From positions 1,612,001 through 1,676,000 of the forward strand of contig OZ017752.1 of the NCBI GenBank assembly GCA_963969365.1: 64,000 nt of DNA, in the 5' to 3' direction. Below are positions 33,949-46,300 of this stretch, in pieces. The notes below the pieces were generated by a model. It made no database searches. It saw only the letters and a list, made by a program, of their open reading frames with translations, and was not told the DNA's origin. A program made the translations under genes and the position numbers. The stretch's first letter is position 1. Every line of letters begins with the position of its first letter. This DNA comes from Asterochloris sp. CNOR1 (Eukaryota > Chlorophyta > Trebouxiophyceae > Trebouxiales > Trebouxiaceae).

Positions 33949-35811
33949 ATGACCGTCAGCCTCGCTCACAGCCCAAGCAACTCCTTCCAATTCTTTGATC
34001 TTGAGCACCCCCTCAGCTCAGCAGAGCTCCAGAGCAGCCTGCCCCTGGTGGACTTCAGCTTGCTGCAGGGTGCAAGCAAGAAGGCACAGCCAGCTGTGTC
34101 CGAGGATCCCTCCATCTCTGAGGAATCGGGCGACATGGATGGGTCCAGCGCTCAGCCTGAGGAGGACGCTCTGCCCTCAGCAGGTTCGCTGTGCTTTGCA
34201 GCTGCTCTGGTGTCAGAAGTAGGCTGTTTTCCCAGCATCACCTCTATTACCTCACTGCTGCCCTGGTGCTGCTTCCTTGTCAGGAGTTGCAAAGGCACCC
34301 CCAGGACTATGGGCATTGTCCATGCTTCCAGTGCATCTTTGTTTGCCCTGGTCAGCTCCATCTTTCCACCCTGGTCTTTGCCTGCAGGCGTCATCACCTC
34401 CGGCCAAACCCTTAAGCCAGCTAAAGCAGGCCCCCAGCCAGAGGCGGAGCTGCTGGCCTACCCTCCAGTCAGCGCCATGCGCACAGCGCGCCACGTGCCT
34501 ACCAGCTTTGGCCTGCACCTTCCCTCCTCCTGTGGCCCCCTGATGCACCAGGACCGCCAGGTGTTGGCGAATCCGCTGGGCACAAGTGGGATGGCAGGGG
34601 ATGGGGCCCCAACGTGGCCACCCCACTCAGATGGCTTGGTTCCCCTCAGTGACATCACTTCAGGCAGCAGCCTGCACACCACAGGGCCCAGCGAGGACTC
34701 CCTTATGACAGGCTCCCTGCCTGGCCTGTCGGGGGCCACCATGGGGGCAGGAGCTACATCCTCTCCTGTGCGGGATAAGTCTACCACTGCAGACACTGCA
34801 GACGGCAGGAGCAAGCAGCAGAAGAGGAAGGCGCCGGCGGTGAGCACTTGCATTTTTTTCAAAGCATGTGCTTTCAGGTGTTTCTTGTGGCCCACTGCTG
34901 TAAAGGCTGCCTGCAAGCGTTTTGCTGTGGCACTTTTGAGACCCTGCGCTGAAGTGGTGGGTGCAACCTGCTTTTCAGCGTGTAATTGCGGCATCTGCTG
35001 AGTGTCGTGCATGGTGCTGCCTGGGGCACTTGATGCACTGCAGTCCCCATGGCAATGAGTGAATGAGTGTCACAGCCGACTCAGTCATTGCCAAATGTTG
35101 CGCAGGTGGACCTGAGCGGCATCCATGACCCTGCTGAAAGGCGCAAGCAGCGGCGCTTGGCGAAGAATAGGGCAACAGCTGCCTTGAGCAGGTGGGCAGC
35201 GCTCGACTCGTCAAAGCCTGTGGGTAACTTGTTGTGCTTTTGAGCACTTTGCCACGACACGCTGATGCTGAAGTCGTTCGTCCCTGCCTGGCGGGTGCGC
35301 TGGATGTTGCATGTTGACGCTGTCCATGGCGTTTCAGCGCAAATCTGACCTCATGCCTGTATTCAACTGAATTGCACAACAAGCCTGGTAGCCACGCATG
35401 TGACTTCCCTCATACCCATGCTACCAGGCAGCCAAAGGCAACTGTGCCACACTTCACCTTGCCCTGGACTCCACGCCCTGCAACACAACATCTCACCCCA
35501 CCCTGCCCTGTAGGCAGCGCAAGAAGGAGCAAATGGCCACCCTGCAAGAGCGTGTGGCCCAGCTGGAGGAGGAGAATGCCAACTTGACTGTGGCCCTGGA
35601 CGACAAAGACTCTGAGATCGACAGTCTGAAGCACGAGCTGGCGGGGGCAACCGGGGGTGGCCGCAGCGCAGGCGGCTCGGCCAGCATTGCTGCTGTCGAG
35701 TCTGCCCAAGCTGGCAGCGGAGGTGCTGGGGGTGCCGCTGCAGGCGTGGAGCTGCCCCCGACGGCCCCCCATCAGGCTGCCAAAGGTCAGCGCCGGTCTC
35801 GCAGGCGCTGA
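33949..35811 (+). CDS. bZIP transcription factor
   Basis: Four exons: 33949-34183, 34388-34839, 35106-35191 and 35514-35811, giving 356 residues. An N-terminal acidic and Ser/Gln-rich region may activate transcription. The basic region RRKQRRLAKNRATAALSRQR carries the invariant Asn and Arg with nine-residue spacing (NRATAALSR) and continues into RKKEQMATLQERVAQLEEEN, a leucine zipper with heptad hydrophobics. QRKK after SR resembles the plant bZIP17/28 (ATF6-like) group, but there is no membrane helix here, so it should be soluble and nuclear. An intron falls inside the basic region between the Ser-Arg and Gln-Arg-Lys codons. The C-terminal tail is Gly/Ala-rich and ends with QRRSRRR. Target genes are unknown. 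Confidence 0.9.
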
Positions 35812-36500
35812 TGCACAGGGAAAGCAGAACATCACACAGTAGAAGCCCAGCAGCCCGCTGGCACGCCCTTACACTCTGTGCCTGGGCCCGACCTCCCCGA
35901 ACAGCACACAACATAGAAAGATCTGTCCCCAACACATGCCAGTTGCCAGCCCCCGATTGCCAATTTTGTCATGCCGACTCAAGCCCTCAGAGGCTTGCCG
36001 GCTCTCAGATGGTACCATACGGGCGCTGCCCACCACAGTTCTGTCCCCCTGCCTTGCCTGTTGAACAGCAGCGTGTCCAGGCGGCTGCAGCATCTGCAGC
36101 CTCCTGGCATGCGTGCCCATGCCATTTGCTTGCCATTCATTGCTTTGATCATGTACTTGCGCAGAACCTCAAACCCTGTAAATGAATGTATCCCCCACTC
36201 CCCTTCAGAACACTGGTTGGCCGGGCTTCTGGAGGTGGAGGCTGCTCAGCCTTTGCTTGCAGCTGTGTGGCCTTGTTCTTTGCAAGTTTGCTAAACCTGC
36301 ACCAGCTCCACATCAGGTTGCTCTCCTGCTCACAGCCCTGCCAGTGTTGGGCTATCACATGTCTCGCAGGTGTAGATTGCTTCAGTTCAGCAGCCACTGT
36401 GCCTGTCTGGCTTCTGGCTTGCGCTAACCCATTGCTGCAGGTCAGGCTATGTACCTGTGCCCCCCAAGCCAAGTGCGCCTCTGCCCTTGAGGGTTCTGCC
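35812..36500. other. Intergenic stretch, bZIP 3' flank
   Basis: About 690 bases between the bZIP stop and the first ATG assigned to the next plus-strand gene. It contains TGTAA at 36177-36181 and otherwise no supported feature. The upstream part of the next gene may begin here. Confidence 0.45.
36177..36181 (+). promoter_or_regulatory. TGTAA polyadenylation signal for bZIP gene
   Basis: TGTAA lies 366 bases after the bZIP stop codon; no nearer copy exists on the plus strand, so this is the likely 3' processing signal. Confidence 0.5.
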
Positions 36501-38877
36501 ATGATGCCTGCAGGCGACCCCATGCTGGATGCCAGGATAGTCTGGTCTGTGGCCAACCCTCCACGCCCTGACTTCTGCGCTGCTGACAGCGGGAGCCTCC
36601 TGCCATCCTCCTCTACTGAGGCTGGCTTTGGGCAGTGCAGACCTATGTCTGTCACACAGGGTGAGCACACTTGCAGCTGTCGGGCCCCATGCCTGTGCAT
36701 GGGTGCTGGGTCGGGGCTCCGCAGGCCTGTGTTGATCACCCATTGTGTTTCTGGCTGCACTGGTTGAGAGCATGCATGGGGTAGGGGCTGGGGGGCGTGC
36801 AGGCCTCTGTCTGCTACACAAGGTGAGCTGGCTGCAGCAAGGATGCTGCAACAGCGTAGCCTTGCTTTAGTTGTGCAACGTGGGTCTGGCTGGAAGCGCA
36901 TGCATGGTGTGCTAGATTCACAGGCTTCTAGGTTGCCCTTGAGGCAGAGCTGTTGCACACATGCTGTGCTGAGGCTGGCCTGGCCCCTGCCTGCAGGCCC
37001 TCTGGCAGTGGTCCACACCACCTCCTCACAGGGCCACACCTTTGCCGCGCTGCTGCCATCCCACTTCGGCCTGGCAGCTCCCTCAGCCGCTGCTGAGCAT
37101 AGCTCCCGGCTCAAGCGCCCCAGGGAGGGGCCTTGCCCGGAGCCCTCTGCCTTCAGGCAGAAGCTCAGCCATGGCAGCAGCCACAGCCTGCCAGTTGTAA
37201 GGAGTGCCCACCAGGAGCTGGGCTGGCCCCGCAGCCTCAGCGTGCCACGGCAGGGATGGCAGGCAGCTGCTGCCCCCTCCCAGCAGCTGCGCCCCCAGTC
37301 TCAGGGCCCAAGAGGGGTGGCGACCAGCCACAGTTCCAGCTGCGCACCCACAGGCAGCGTTGACTGGCTCAGCATGACGCCTGAGCTGCCCTCCCCCAGC
37401 CCTGGTCAGTCACATGCCACAGACCTGCAGGCAAGGCAGGCCTGCGAGGGCCTCATGCCACAGAGCAATGCCGCCTGGCCAGGCCCCTCTGAGAGTATGC
37501 TGTCCGGCAGCGAGGCGCCGCAGGCACCTGCAGACCAGCCCAGCGACTGGGCTGCTGCGGCGGCCCTGCAGCAGCCTGGCAGGTCTGCTACACGGCACCC
37601 CTCACTGCCACCTCCAGTGCCCTTGTGGCAGCCCCGCCCTGCGCAGCAGCAGGGCAGTGGCAGTGCTGCAGAGCGCCCCCCACAGCCCAAGGTACTGCAG
37701 ATTGCTGGACTTCTTGAAAGGGCACAGTGCAGCATCCACCCCTGTCACCTGCAAGGCAGGATTGAAAACTGCTTGATGGCAGCTGCTACGGAGGCAAATG
37801 CTGCCTCTTACACATACTGACTGCACATTCTGGGCACCATTCCTCAACCCCTGTGGGCATGCTGCAGGTGAAGCGTGGCGCCCCTGCAGCGCCTGCCAGG
37901 CGTGACGTGCTGGCACAGGCACGGGCTGCCCTGCAGCAGACTCCTAGGGACCTGATGCTGGACCAGCTGCAGCAACAGATGGAGAGTGGCAAGCATTCCG
38001 GCGGGCTGCCAGGGGAAGAGTCGCTGCTGCACCTGGAGCCCTCCCTGGCCGTGGACCAGCCACAGACCTCGAGCTTGTTGACAGCTGCGCTCATGGTGCT
38101 GAGGCAGGCTGGGGGCCCAGGCCTGCAGGCCCCCCTGCCCCACCTGGAGCACGCTGCACACAGCATGCAGCACCACCACCCCTACTCCCCCCAGCAGCTG
38201 ACGGCGGCCCAGATCTCGCAGGCGCGCCAGCACCAGCAGCTGGGGCTGCCCCTGTGCCTGCCGGGGCCCTCGAGGCTCAGTGTGCCGCGCCCCGCCGAGC
38301 TGTCTCCCGTGCCCGAGCAGCTGCAGCCGCCGCGCCCCTTCCAGAGTGTGGCCTGCACTCCAATGGGCTTCACCTACACTGAGAGCGGCCTGCTCGGCAT
38401 GCCCGCGACCAGTTCAGCAGGACTGCTCGTGTCGCGGGTGGCCAGCCCTGCCCATGTGGATTGGGCTGTTTCCAGCTGCGACGACGTTCTGCCTGAGGAG
38501 TCTGGTCTGGCAGACCTGTTTGCAGGTTGGCGTCTGCATGGTGGTTGCATCTGCTGGCAGCCGCACATTGATGGCGTGCTGGTCAGCATGCACATCGAGC
38601 TCCCACTGCCCTGGCTCCGGCAGACATCTGCCTGATGCCAGTGCTGGGTGCTTGACCAGCCCTGAGGGCCACAAGTGCCCATGCTGTGTGCTGATGGAGC
38701 TGCAGGCTGCTTGATCAGCAGCAGTGTCTGTCTATCAAGTGCTTGCTGCCCCACGAGCTTATACGTGCCCCTGCCTTTGCTGTCAATGTTAGTGCTGAGC
38801 TGTCTTATCCCTGTGCTGCAGACCTGCCACCTGCCACCAGCACAGCATCCATCATGGAGCACAGTGGCCCAGAGTGA
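36501..38877 (+). CDS. Unrecognised low-complexity Pro/Gln/Ser-rich protein
   Basis: Four exons join in phase: 36501-36660, 36997-37691, 37868-38525 and 38822-38877, giving about 522 residues. I do not recognise a domain. Visible features are a basic patch SRLKRPREGP near residue 85 that could be a nuclear localisation signal, many SP and PS pairs, Gln/His-rich stretches (QQLTAAQISQARQHQQLGL), an amphipathic helix RRDVLAQARAALQQTP, and an acidic end SCDDVLPEESGLADLFAG. The composition suggests a disordered regulatory or RNP-associated protein. It is downstream of and parallel to the bZIP gene but separated by a stop and a TGTAA. The start is uncertain because the frame stays open upstream. 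Confidence 0.6.
36615..36832 (+). repeat. Exon 1 donor region repeated in the following intron
   Basis: The end of exon 1 and its donor (gcagacctatgtctgtcac ... gggtgagc, to 36668) recurs at about 36690-36745 and 36768-36830. The third copy has gcaggcctctgtctgctac followed by a full donor, aaggtgagc. Copies are about 80 bases apart. Confidence 0.6.
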
Positions 38878-39324
38878 AGCATCATGATGCTCTAGCTCTT
38901 GGTTGCTAATGCCAGCAGGGCAGTATTACTTCCCTCTTGCATGTTCCACCATGCTGTTTATTGAGACCGGCAGGTTCAGGAACTATGTCATCTGTACAGC
39001 CCTCCCACCTTCTTACAAACCTCTCAGTGTGTCCGTCATGCTGCACAGGCATCTGCAATCCTGGTCTTCAATTTTGCCCTGCTCGACCCACACGCTGACC
39101 ATCAGTGTTTCAAGTAGTGTATGGTTGTTTTGCTTGTTTTTTGTTTCTGAACCTGCCTGCCATGCACTCCCCTGAGGCCGACCTGACTATATGGCGACTC
39201 CCTGCACAGCGTTTCATGCCTGACATTGTACATTCTGCTACACCTGGGAACACCCTTAACTTTATTGAGGCACACAAAATTGCACCTCATAGTTGCACTG
39301 TAGACTGACACACAGTATGAATGG

Positions 39325-40829
39325 TTAGAACCTGAGACTGAGGGCTGTAACAGTGTCCTGCAACATCACAATTTGCTGGGCACTTTGGTTTGCAGAACAA
39401 AATGGTCTTTCAACATGACATCTCTCTGGTTGGGATTTGAACCTGCAGGCACAGCAGGTGGTACAGCAATTGTGCATGTCAGAGGAGTGACTATGCTGCA
39501 GGAGGAGCAGGAGCAGACCAGGAATCTTGTCGATGACCCCATGATGAAGCCGGAAGGGTTGGCCTGAGACAAGGTCCTCCACATACAATTTAAGTGACTT
39601 CTCAATGGAGCTGAAGGCAATCTGCAGGCAAAGTCTGAGCCTGTCATCGTTTCATCAGAGTCATTGACAATGCAGCCTGCGTCAGCTGAGCTGCTGCAGA
39701 ATGTTGCTGTGTACCCATGCCCTCACCTCCTCCCAGGGGATGTCTTTGGGCGCAAATAATCTTACATCAGTGCTCTCCTCTGTGTCTGAGTCAAACGTGT
39801 AGGGCGGAGCTAGCCTGGCCCTGCAGCAGAGTGTACCTCGCTGCTGGGGACTGCGCAGGCTCTATAGCAGCAGCCTTGCCGACAGCAGCCAAGGTTACAG
39901 CAGCTCGCCTAAAGAGAACATAAATTTGCCCGATCAGAGGGATGTCAAAAAATGTATATGGTGCCTGAATCTGGACGTGTGCGTGCGCTTCCTCCCACGT
40001 TTCTCGAGCAGCTCCCTCTGCAATGGCAGGCATTGGCATGTAAGCTCATCATGTCCACAGGATGCACCTGGTCTGAGGGGGTTCACCATATCTAGTGACA
40101 TGGCATGCCCAGCCGTGTGGCAGAGGACCACTGACGCTGCAGGGAGTAAATGGCCTGATGGTGAAGGCGGCAATGTGCTGGGTTCTGCCCCACCTGCAGA
40201 GGACTCGTTCAGTTCCAGGTAGCCTGCCGGCACAGTCCATTTGCCTCTGCAGGGCTCTATGGCACGTTTTGCCAGCAGGATCTTTCCTTCGTGCTCAACT
40301 ATGCAGCCAACGACCTGAACGTGACTGTTGCACGTCAGCAGAGAGTGGGCACTACAGCCTGAGTATGCCACAAACTCACCATCTTGGGGTTCAAGTAGCT
40401 CACTGCAGAGCACTGCTGGCAGACATGCCGCAGCTCGCTCTCGCCTGGGGGAACAGCCATTGCAATGGGGCCGCCACACATGTTGCAGAACTTGAAGCGC
40501 TGCCTGGGGGGACAGGCCTGCAAGTGCCGGCAGACATGGTTGTCTGTGGCTCGCTGCACAAGAGCAGGCAGCACACCTTATCTATCTTCCTGGTCCAGAC
40601 AAAGCCTGTGGTGCTTGAGCCATCAAAAGGCTGCTGCGGCTGAGCTGCACACATGGCTCTGCGTGCCTGATAGCCTTGCTGCCTGCGATGAAGGACCTGC
40701 AGATAGGACTGTGTGGAGTTGTATGTGCATTGCAAGCAGCTTGAGTATGCTGTTCAACAAGCTCACCTTCCTTAGACAGAAGCTCTCTGTCAACCAGAGT
40801 CCCCTGCCCCGCAGCATGGACGTCTGCAT
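39325..40829 (-). CDS. NUDX23: Plastid-type Nudix hydrolase, FAD diphosphatase-like (NUDX23 type)
   Basis: Seven exons in phase: 40767-40829, 40577-40696, 40380-40517, 40194-40314, 39909-40017, 39727-39820 and 39325-39621, giving 313 residues. The first about 45 residues look like a chloroplast transit peptide. A zinc-ribbon-like segment follows (FCNMCGG ... [14 protein letters not shown]), then [20 protein letters not shown] and the Nudix box GYLELNE ... RETWEEAH. This order matches plant NUDX23, which cleaves FAD and ADP-ribose in plastids. The usual Gly near the end of the box (REUXEEXGU) is His here (EEAHA). [16 protein letters not shown] and [11 protein letters not shown] also match the family. 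The intron after VLF needs a GC donor (39908-39907) to restore FRARL. The C-terminus is longer and Cys-rich compared with Arabidopsis. Confidence 0.88.
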
Positions 40830-41882
40830 CCAAACCTTGAGCTAACTGCAACAGGCAGGATCGTGAATTGACCAGATTTGCCAGAAGAACTCAATTTCAA
40901 TGCCCCATCTTGATCAGAAGTCCCTGGGACAGTATTTTGCCGTAAGCAAACCAAATGCCGGCCGAAAAAGAACGCCCTTCTTATCTCCACTCAGTTGGAT
41001 GTGAGCATGACTATGCGTGGAGCGAGTGTAGCTTCGGCTCTTGATGGTGCAGCCAGATCCTTGTGGCAGAGCCAGTGCTGGCTGTTCCCATGGCTGCACA
41101 TAAGTACAGCTTGCGTTGGTGCACATGGAGCTTCGCGGTGCACATTCTCTGCTATGCAGGCAGTGACTCTGAGGCCGCCAGCAGCCATGCTCAGCAGCCA
41201 TGCTGTCCCCAGCCAGGCCACCATTTGGATCAGCTGAAACAGCTCATGAGCTGACATGGCAGAACTCATAGCGGGTGTGCACCTCCTCAAGGCTACTGTC
41301 ACAGCAAGAGTTCACCATCAGTCCCTGTATTGTGGGAGCCGTGTACAGGCCTGCAAAGGGCTATACCCAACATTGCTTGGGGCAATGCCCAACGATGATG
41401 TGTCTGGGCACGGCGGGCTGCCTCGATGCAGAGGTCGCCAGGGATGATGGCAGGGCTGACTGTGCGGAATGGCACTTGGAATGGCTCCTCCTTTATGGGC
41501 AAATGCACCGAGCGCATCTTGGAGCATGACCTGGGGCCAGAAGAGCCTGGCAGTACCTTCTGGACCCGCAGTGGCAGGATGTGCCAATGCTTTGACGCCT
41601 CCTAAGCAGCAGCAGGGATGACATGGGCACAGCACTCAGAATAGAGGCACCTCGTGTCAGGCGGTGACCAGATGCACCGCCCCTGTACCCATGTGGCAGG
41701 GGCTGCCTGTAGCTGCACTGGGTTGCAGAGCTTCAAGCAGGACCTGCTTGCATATGTGCTTTGTGTGCGGCCTGACTGGGAAAGCATAGCATAGCACACG
41801 TCTATATTTCAGAAAGAAAATTCCTTGATTGGCCATCGCTGTCCATCCACAAACTTGCTTGCCCAGCTGAAGCCGGCAGGCG
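40830..41882. other. Divergent intergenic region, unresolved
   Basis: About 1.05 kb between the Nudix gene (minus) and a small plus-strand gene. Short open frames exist on both strands (for example a minus-strand stretch around 41390-41520 with some exon-like character), but none joins into a chain with splice sites and none has a recognisable motif. I do not call a gene here. Confidence 0.4.
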
Positions 41883-43082
41883 ATGGGCCAGACCCTAAGT
41901 GCTCTTGCACATGAGTCTCTCCTTGGACTAGCAGCGTTGATTGGGGCAGCCACCGGCCTTGGCTGGGGGGCAGTGACTGGCATTGGGGGCTTAGCACCCG
42001 CCCGTGGCGAGGCAGGTAGCTCAGGTACCTGTGCACATCTTGTTGCTGCCAGATTCAGTCTTGAGCACCTCTGGAGCCTGAGGCTCACCACAGTGCGAGC
42101 CCTCTGCTATGACAATACAGTCTTGCCTGCAGGCTCACAGGCAGAAAGTCCTGTCAAGCCTGCTTCCAGCCGTGCCAAGGGCGTCTCCAGCCCCGTGCTG
42201 CTGCACCAGGCAGGGCCACAGCTGGCATCCTACAGGCTGGACACATTGGACTCTGGTGGCAGCTCTTGGTCCTCCACTCACCTGGTGTGTCCTGTCAGCT
42301 GTTGAGAAGTGCAGTGCCATGCCAGAGCATCTGCCAGGCCAGAGCTTCCAAGGTCGCATGCAGGAATGAGGCGCAGCTGCACTTACTCGATGCACCCAAA
42401 GCACCGCCTCATGCCGGCACAGCTTTCAGCAGCGCTCATGCATGGAGGCCAAAGGCATTTCTAGCGCATGGCAGCTCTCGCGTGATGCAGCCATACACTG
42501 TGTGAGACATGCCGTTTTTGCTGTGTAGGTATCCAGGGGGGAGGGCGTGGCAGTCAAACAGGCCCAGCACACCAACAGTGCAGTCAGTGTGGTCAACCTG
42601 CAGGTGCTTCCAGGGCCCAGCAGGCCGGCAGAGCAGTTCAACAGTGTGCCCAGCTCACCGCAGGCGCCATCAGTAGCACCCTCGGAGGCTGGCAGCTATG
42701 AGTCTGAGCCAGCGGCAGGTGCATCTGTACTTGTCTGTGTGATGATGATGTTGCTGCCGCAGCGTGGCCTGGCGAAGCTTCCCTGCATAGCTGTGCTGCC
42801 TTGTTTATGAAGTTGGCGCGTGCTCTCACAGTGCCTGGGCCTGTAGACACCGATGCTTCATGCTGTCACGCAGCTGCCTGTGTCCTGGTGGCTTCAGGGT
42901 GCTGGCTGCGCTGCCCTGCAGATGCTGAGGGGCAGCCACGCAAGAGGCGCTCATTCCGAAAGAAGCTCTCGTCAGGCCTTAAGCGCACCTTTGTCGAGCC
43001 CTTCAAAAAGTCTAGCAATGCCAGCGATGAGGTTGTCAGCAGCGCAGCTGCGTCTGCGCAGGCAGCCCCCAGCGCGCAGTGA
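41883..43082 (+). CDS. Small protein with N-myristoylation-like start and basic C-terminus, unrecognised
   Basis: Four exons in phase: 41883-42024, 42133-42284, 42529-42718 and 42922-43082, giving 214 residues. The start MGQTLSAL fits an N-myristoylation signal (Gly2, Thr or Ser near position 6), and it is followed by one hydrophobic Gly/Ala-rich segment (LLGLAALIGAATGLGWGAV). The middle is Ser/Pro-rich and disordered. Near the C-terminus is a strongly basic patch, RKRRSFRKKLSSGLKRTF, which could bind membranes or nucleic acid. The ending is Ala/Ser-rich. No family is recognised. TGTAA occurs at 43248-43252, 166 bases after the stop. Confidence 0.65.
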
Positions 43083-43247
43083 AAGCTGCTTCTCCTAGAA
43101 CCCATGATCTTTGTGTCTAATTACCTGCCTATGTATGACTGCCTTTGTGTATTTTGCTGCATTAGGCAGCCTGCTGTTGTGTCCAGAGCATTCCAGCCTG
43201 ACCTAGCTTGAGAACTCTCTACCAGCTTGTGACCTCTCTATCAGCCA

Positions 43248-43252
43248 TGTAA
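43248..43252 (+). promoter_or_regulatory. TGTAA polyadenylation signal
   Basis: TGTAA downstream of the small basic protein gene, between it and the convergent 12-exon gene ending at 43379. Confidence 0.5.
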
Positions 43253-43378
43253 GCTCCAGAACACTGTTGTCTAGCATACAGCAACACAGAGGTGGTTGCA
43301 TGCAGCAGCTGATCAAGACATCCTGATAGCATGAAGAACAATTTATAGAGGACAGAGCTAGCACGGCTGCAAGGAAAC

Positions 43379-46300
43379 TCAATTTTTCAAGCACATTGGG
43401 TTCTTGAGAAGCTGAGCAGGCGCAATGATGATGCGTCTGAACGCTCTCCTTGTCCTGCAAACCGCGCACACAGGCATGAGTAAGCAGAGGCCCCGTTCTT
43501 CCATGCTGATGTGCCATCTCATCGGTGCTGATATTCACTGCAAGGTCTTGTGTGCCTTGGCTCACCTCAGCAAGACATCAATCTCCAAGCGAGCGGGGTA
43601 TGCAATGCTGCTGGTGCGCCGCTGCGCAAACGTATTGTCCCTGGACGCTGGAAGCAGAAGGGGGTATGAGCCATAGGCCATATCGGGATACAAGCACAGC
43701 CTGCAGCAGCATAAGCCTCCCTTGGTCCAGAAGGATGACCTGCGTTTTTGCTTTGTTGGTGAACACAGCAACAAGGAGTGCCGCCACAGAAAGCCTACAT
43801 TGCGTCACTACATTTTGCGAGGGGTGAATCTCACTTGGCAGGTCGGGTGTTGCAGTTGACCAGCTCGCTGTCATCATCAAACAGGACGTTCTGCAGTGCA
43901 GCATTCTATGCTGTGCTCATGCACAAGACCATGCCTGACATGTGACTGTGCAGGACGACTGGAGAACAGCGTATGGGTCAGTACACAAGACAACACAAAG
44001 GTCCCATGCCAGGCTATGGAACGGAGCGGCGACTGCGCCAAGCAATGCACACCCACCTGCATGATGCCCTGCCATGTGCCACCATCGAGCCATGTAGTAG
44101 GGCCAGGATCAAGCCTGCAACAAGGCAACCCAGGCAGGCCTCAGCATGCACGACGCCTCATGCACCTCCAGCCATTGTGCAGAATGCACAAAGCAGCAGC
44201 CAAGCCTGTGGGTCCTGCCAAGGAAGCAGCTGGAGGATGGGTCAGCGCGGCTTCAGTACCTGAAGCAAGGAGCATGCTTGACACCGAAGCTGCAACATCC
44301 TTTGGCAACAAGCCCTGGGCTGCAGTGCAAGAGGCTGCCAGTGCAGTGTGTGCCACAGCCAGCTCGCCAGCAGTAGAAGAGCTGCTACATCAGGCAGCGT
44401 AGCACTGCTGCCAGCAGTGTCCGGGCACTCAAGACAGCTGAACAGTCTCTGCTCTCCAGCTTGGGGTGCGGAAGGCCTGCCAGTGCAATGCTTGCCACAG
44501 CTAACTGTGCAGCCTTGAACAAGCATAACCTGCCGCCGGGGTGCATGACGGGAGCGCCCTCTCAGGCAGAACAACGTGACCAAGATGCCAGCAAGGGAAT
44601 GCCACCGCAGCCAGTGCAAGGGCAGGGCGCCTCACCGGTCCCTGCTCTCCAGCTTGGGCTGCTCATCAAAACTGATAGTCCCCTCGCGGTCCACGTCTGT
44701 GAGGTGCTCCTGGATGAAGAGGTGGGCCACCAAGCGGAGGCTCTGCACATTGTATACCGGCCCTGCCGACCACCTGAAATCGCAATCCTGCACAGGACCT
44801 GTCTGCATGAGCTTGCAGGGGTGCAGTGCAGCATGCACAGCAGTGGCATCAGCGCCAGGCAGCAGCTTGCTTGCCGTGGGATGTGGCTGATTGGCCATGC
44901 TCCCACGTACCTGCAGGAAGCCCTCAAAGGCCCAGGTCTGCCTCATGAGGGCTGGCAGGGAAGAGCCTGGGTACAGCTCCAAGTCCAAGGCACCACTGTC
45001 ATTCTTTGCTGGCGGCAAAGCACATAGCTACAGGGCACAAATTGCTTTACAGATGTGACTGCTGAAGGAGAGCAGGAAAGGTGTGCCAGCCAAGCTGGAG
45101 GACAGCCACATAAGAGGCTCCCAATGATGGAGGGGTCACAGCAAGCAGCTTGTGCGGGCTTACCATGCGCACACAGCTCTCTGGCTTGAAGGGCATGTTG
45201 TGCTGTCACATCCATCAGCGGCCTGGGCGCCTGATGCTGCATGTGCAGGCTTGGGCATGGCTCAAGCCAAGTTCAAGCGAGCACAGCTCAAGCAATGTTC
45301 AAGCAATTCAACCCACCAGAAGACGCAGGGAGGCTTGCCCTCGGCCAGCTCATCCTTAGTTAGCTTGAAGCTCACTGCAGTCGCAAAAGAAGGCAGACTT
45401 TGCACACCATGTGCTGAGGGCTGCTCTGATGGGCGCTCGTGTGCACCGCCCGCACTTAGCAGGCTAAGATCTGCTACACACTGGCAGCATGGCCGCCACA
45501 CAGGGTCAGCGAACACCCAGCAGAGGCAGCTGCAACGGCCTGGATGTATCTCGTGTATGCATGCAATAGACCCTGCCTGCTGTGCAGTGGCTACATTGAA
45601 AGCGACTTCAAGCAAGAGCCCACAGCAGACATAGCAGGCTACACTTGCTCACCGAGAAATGGGGATCAGACAGTTTCCTGCTGTAGTTACTCTCCCAAAC
45701 TCAATCTGGACGCTGCGTGGTGTTCAAGCTGGCTGGGCTGGTTGCAAAGTAATTGTGAAGATGCACCTTGTCATCTGCAGCTGCAGAAGGAGGGCCACTT
45801 GCGTGAGGGCATGGTGGCCAGCCTAAGCACATGTGTGTTTGCTAAAGTGCCTTGCCATGCCTGCAACTGGCTACTGCTGGTGCAACAGCAGGACTGCAGG
45901 GTTCAAGCACACAGGCCAGTGTGCAAATGAGCGTTATATCTAAAAGGCACAATGCTGTGGAGTGGAGCTCTCATGGTGACCTAGTCAACCACTTGCCCCT
46001 CCAGCGGCATTGCAGGGAGCAGGAGCCAGTGATGAGCAGGCTTTAGTATGTTCACGCCAGCAGCACAGCATCATGCATGCAACCAGTTGCGGCATGACAC
46101 GCCACAGGAAGGCAGGTGCCTGTGCCTCGCTTGCGGTAAAGTTGCCTCTGCCTACACAATTCAGCAGACAGCCACCTTGCGATTGGTAGCTCCTGATGGA
46201 GCAGAACTCAGTGGCATCCTGCTGCTGATCCTGCCTCCAGCCCACATTATGAAAACGCCAATTGCCGAAGTATGACTGCCTGCATGAGTTTCCAGTTGAC

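Noticed and set aside
36149-37114. 321-codon minus-strand open frame
   Set aside because: It lies antisense to the plus-strand low-complexity gene, whose exons join in phase; the composition mirrors GC-rich coding DNA and there are no motifs.
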